DNA from: an uncultured Litoreibacter sp. | GTDB taxonomy: Bacteria > Pseudomonadota > Alphaproteobacteria > Rhodobacterales > Rhodobacteraceae | DNA length: 8,733 bases | NCBI GenBank assembly: GCA_937928335.1 | Contig: CALFWN010000248.1 | Coordinates: 1-8,733 of the forward strand | Direction of reading: 5' to 3' | Shown: piece by piece, positions 6,470 to 8,733 of the stretch | Numbering within the stretch: the stretch's first letter is position 1 | How the letters are laid out: each line of letters begins with the position of its first letter | Notes under the pieces: model-generated | What the model was told of the DNA's origin: nothing | What the model saw: only the letters and a program-made list of their open reading frames with translations | Database searches by the model: none | Program-made: the position numbers and the translations under genes

Positions 6470-6491
6470 GCCCTGCGTTTGACGCAAGGGC
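6470..6491 (+). terminator. Hairpin after ftsB, weak terminator candidate
   Basis: GCCCTGCGT (6470-6478) pairs with ACGCAAGGGC (6482-6491) across a TTG loop with one bulged A. The stem is strong and sits 28 bases after the ftsB stop, but no T run follows directly, so it may be a partial terminator or an mRNA-end stem. It precedes the separately controlled pdhA. Confidence 0.4.
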
Positions 6492-6564
6492 AAGCTATGC
6501 TTTGGCAGCATGGCGGTTCTGAAAAATTCTGGACGTGCAAAGCATTGTCTGGTCTGATAGGTGA

Positions 6565-6582
6565 TAGTTTAACATTAAACTA
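6565..6582. promoter_or_regulatory. Perfect 18-bp palindrome before pdhA, likely operator
   Basis: TAGTTTAACATTAAACTA has perfect 8-base arms around CA. It ends 28 bases before the pdhA start. A weak -35 (TTGTCT, 6545-6550) with a 17-base spacer would put the -10 (TTTAAC, 6568-6573) inside the palindrome, which fits a repressor that blocks the promoter. The size and AT-rich symmetric form suit a MarR- or GntR-type dimer. The regulator is not identified. Confidence 0.6.
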
Positions 6583-6610
6583 CTTTTCAAATCTGGGAGG
6601 ATGACGCGCC

Positions 6611-7612
6611 GTGGCCGCCAAAAAACCCGCTAAGAAAGCGAATGTTTCGAAGGATGAGCTCCTTCAATATTACAAAGACATGCTGTTGATACGCCGCTTC
6701 GAGGAAAAGGCGGGCCAGCTTTACGGCATGGGGCTGATCGGCGGGTTCTGCCACCTCTATATCGGACAGGAAGCCGTGGTTGTGGGCCTTGAGGCCGCCG
6801 CCAAAGAGGGCGACAAGCGCATCACCTCCTACCGCGACCACGGCCATATGCTGGCCTGCGGCATGGACCCCAAAGGCGTGATGGCCGAGCTGACGGGCCG
6901 CGAGGGCGGCTATTCCAAAGGCAAGGGCGGCTCGATGCACATGTTCTCGAAAGAGAAGCATTTCTACGGCGGCCACGGGATTGTGGCAGCGCAAGTGCCT
7001 TTGGGCGCGGGGCTGGCATTTTCGGACAAGTACAAAGGCAATGACAACGTCACCTTCACCTATTTCGGCGACGGCGCGGCGAACCAGGGTCAGGTCTACG
7101 AGGCCTATAACATGGCCGAACTGTGGGACCTGCCGGTGGTTTTTGTCATTGAGAACAACCAATACGCGATGGGCACCTCGACCAAACGCTCCACCAAATC
7201 GCCGTCCTACTGGGAACGCGGCGCCGCCTACGGCATCGAGGGCGAAGAGGTTGACGGCATGGACGTGCTGAAGGTCAAGGAGGCCGGCGAAAAGGCCGTG
7301 GCCCACTGCCGCGCGGGCAAAGGACCCTACATTCTTGAGATCAAGACCTACCGCTACCGGGGGCATTCCATGTCCGACCCGGCCAAATACCGGACCCGCG
7401 AAGAGGTGCAGAAGATACGCGACGAGCGCGACCCGATCGAACAGGTCCGCGACATGCTGCTGACCGGCAAACACGCATCCGAGGACGATCTGAAAGCGAT
7501 CGACAAGGAGATCAAATCGGTGGTGAACGAGGCCGCCGAGTTCTCCAAGGAAAGCCCGGAGCCCGGCCTGGACGAGCTTTACACTGACATCTACATGGAA
7601 GCGGAGGCCTGA
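6611..7612 (+). CDS. pdhA: Pyruvate dehydrogenase E1 component, alpha subunit
   Basis: PdhA with PdhB forms the thiamine-diphosphate E1 enzyme that decarboxylates pyruvate and passes the acetyl group to lipoate on E2, feeding acetyl-CoA to the TCA cycle. The 333 residues fit the alpha-subunit class. After a Lys/Ala-rich N-terminus come [15 protein letters not shown] (25-39) and [11 protein letters not shown] (45-55). [11 protein letters not shown] (74-84) and GKGGSMHMF (104-112) follow. The ThDP/Mg motif runs from GDGAANQG (153-160) to ENNQYAMGT (181-189). [15 protein letters not shown] is the loop that carries the regulatory serines in the mitochondrial enzyme. The start is GTG at 6611, with GGGAGG at 6595-6600 ten bases before it. 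An ATG at 6601 is out of frame and touches that binding site. pdhB begins two bases after the TGA, so the two are co-transcribed. Confidence 0.95.
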   Translation: MAAKKPAKKANVSKDELLQYYKDMLLIRRFEEKAGQLYGMGLIGGFCHLYIGQEAVVVGLEAAAKEGDKRITSYRDHGHMLACGMDPKGVMAELTGREGGYSKGKGGSMHMFSKEKHFYGGHGIVAAQVPLGAGLAFSDKYKGNDNVTFTYFGDGAANQGQVYEAYNMAELWDLPVVFVIENNQYAMGTSTKRSTKSPSYWERGAAYGIEGEEVDGMDVLKVKEAGEKAVAHCRAGKGPYILEIKTYRYRGHSMSDPAKYRTREEVQKIRDERDPIEQVRDMLLTGKHASEDDLKAIDKEIKSVVNEAAEFSKESPEPGLDELYTDIYMEAEA

Positions 7613-7614
7613 AG

Positions 7615-8733
7615 ATGGCGACTGAAATCCTGATGCCCGCCCTCTCCCCCACTATGGAAGAAGGCACCCTGGCCAAATGGCTCGTGAAGGAAGGCGACAC
7701 CGTGGCCTCCGGCGACATTCTGGCTGAAATCGAAACCGACAAGGCCACGATGGAATTCGAAGCGGTCGATGAAGGCGTAATCGGCAAAATCCTCGTGGCC
7801 GAAGGCACTGAGGGCGTGTCCGTGAACACCGCCATCGCGATCATCCTGGAGGAGGGCGAAAGCGCCGACGACGTGGCCGCAGCCCCTGCCCCGACTGCCG
7901 CCGCCCCCGAGGCCCCCGCTGCGACAACACAAGAAGCCGCACCTGCGGCCCCTGTGGCGGTCGTCACACCTGCGGAGGCGGATATCCCCGAAGGCACCGA
8001 GATGAAGCCAACCACCGTGCGCGAAGCCTTGCGCGACGCGATGGCCGAAGAGATGCGGTCCAATGAGGACGTGTTCCTGATGGGCGAGGAAGTGGCTGAA
8101 TATCAGGGGGCCTACAAGATCTCCCAAGGGTTGCTGGACGAGTTCGGCGCGCGCCGCGTGATCGACACGCCCATCACCGAGCACGGCTTTGCCGGTATCG
8201 GTGTGGGCGCTGCCTTTGGCGGTCTGAGCCCGATTGTCGAGTTCATGACCTTCAACTTCGCCATGCAGGCGATTGACCATATCATCAACTCTGCCGCGAA
8301 GACCTTGTATATGTCGGGCGGCCAGATGGGCGCGCCTATTGTGTTTCGCGGCCCCAACGGTGCCGCCGCGCGTGTGGGGGCCCAGCATTCCCATGACTAC
8401 GCGACCTGGTATAGTCAGGTGCCCGGTCTGAAAGTGGTGATGCCCTAGTCCGCAGCTGACGCCAAAGGCCTGCTGAAAACCGCGATCCGCGACCCCAACC
8501 CGGTCATCTTTCTGGAGAATGAGATCCTCTACGGCCAGTCTTTTGACGTGCCGGTGATGGATGACTATACCGTGCCCTTCGGCAAAGCCAAAATCTGGCG
8601 CGAAGGCAGCGACGTGACAATCGTGAGCTTTGGCATTGGGATGAAATACGCCCTTGAGGCAGCAGATGAGCTGGCCAAAGAGGGTATCAGTGCCGAGGTC
8701 ATCGATCTGCGGACTCTGCGCCCAATGGACACC
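7615..8733 (+). pseudogene. pdhB: pdhB (lipoyl domain + E1 beta), interrupted by in-frame TAG, 3' end off window
   Basis: This encodes the beta subunit of pyruvate dehydrogenase E1. An N-terminal lipoyl domain (residues 1-80) carries the lipoyl Lys43 in [10 protein letters not shown]. An Ala/Pro-rich swinging linker (about 83-127) follows, then the E1-beta pyrimidine domain from about 130. The fused lipoyl domain is typical of alphaproteobacteria. [11 protein letters not shown] holds the ThDP-activating Glu189; [21 protein letters not shown] and [23 protein letters not shown] follow. Codon 278 is TAG (8446-8448), so the uninterrupted product is 277 residues, against about 455-460 normally. 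The same frame then continues for 95 more codons to the window edge with clear E1-beta sequence ([39 protein letters not shown]). The stop replaces an aromatic residue: human PDHB has Trp there (VVSPWNSEDAKGL), and I recall Tyr in roseobacters. GGAGG at 7603-7607 supports the ATG at 7615. If real, the truncated protein lacks part of the pyrimidine domain and all of the C-terminal domain and should be inactive. Confidence 0.88.

Noticed and set aside
6601..6633. ATG at 6601 as the pdhA start or a short upstream ORF
   Set aside because: It is out of frame with pdhA, stops after ten codons, and directly abuts the GGGAGG, leaving no spacing for initiation.
6587..7474. Long antisense open frame (295 codons) opposite pdhA, with similar ones opposite pgk (3702-4409), fda (5162-5932) and pdhB (7591-8394)
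   Set aside because: They mirror genes with strong codon bias and high GC. Their translations are His/Gly/Leu-rich with no domain pattern, and the + strand genes are unmistakable.
7615..7860. Lipoyl domain on E1 beta as a novel fusion
   Set aside because: This arrangement is known for alphaproteobacterial pyruvate dehydrogenases, so it is a lineage trait rather than a new fusion.
8446..8448. TAG as a sense codon (pyrrolysine or genome-wide reassignment)
   Set aside because: TAG terminates lysE (1263-1265) and rpiB (2404-2406) here. Pyrrolysine is not expected in E1 beta or in this lineage, and the expected residue is aromatic.

Overview
The window looks like a chromosomal segment of an alphaproteobacterium, most likely a Rhodobacteraceae (roseobacter-type) organism. 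This rests on GC-rich core genes, a pyruvate dehydrogenase E1-beta with its own N-terminal lipoyl domain, ftsB directly upstream of pdhA, and protein sequences of roseobacter type. The assignment comes from recognition and was not tested by a search. All supported genes lie on the + strand.

Bases 1-1800 look accessory and less GC-rich. They hold a start-less C-terminal remnant of what resembles a GNAT acetyltransferase (57-317), about 330 bases without a convincing gene, a LysE/RhtB-family exporter (645-1265), and a small NTF2/SnoaL-like protein (1412-1795). The last is preceded by a MerR/SoxR-type promoter with a 19-bp spacer around a near-perfect inverted repeat.

Bases 1972-5980 are a central-carbon cluster: rpiB (pentose phosphate isomerase), gap, pgk and a class I fructose-bisphosphate aldolase. 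gap, pgk and the aldolase link fructose-1,6-bisphosphate to 3-phosphoglycerate in both directions. gap and pgk are separated by a good intrinsic terminator, and each gene has its own leader, so these are neighbours rather than one tight operon. gap and the aldolase share a TGTTAGCG-type palindromic site of LacI-family appearance, which may mark co-regulation.

Bases 6060-8733 hold ftsB (cell division) with a good sigma-70-like promoter, then pdhA and pdhB of the pyruvate dehydrogenase complex. An 18-bp palindrome precedes pdhA. pdhB runs off the end of the window.

The most striking feature is an in-frame TAG at codon 278 of pdhB (8446-8448). Before and after it the reading frame is intact, and it continues as clear E1-beta sequence to the window edge. 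TAG also ends lysE and rpiB here, so a reassigned code is unlikely; a nonsense mutation or a sequence error is the simplest explanation. I did not find a wholly new multi-gene system. The interest lies in this broken or recoded pdhB and in several regulatory palindromes.
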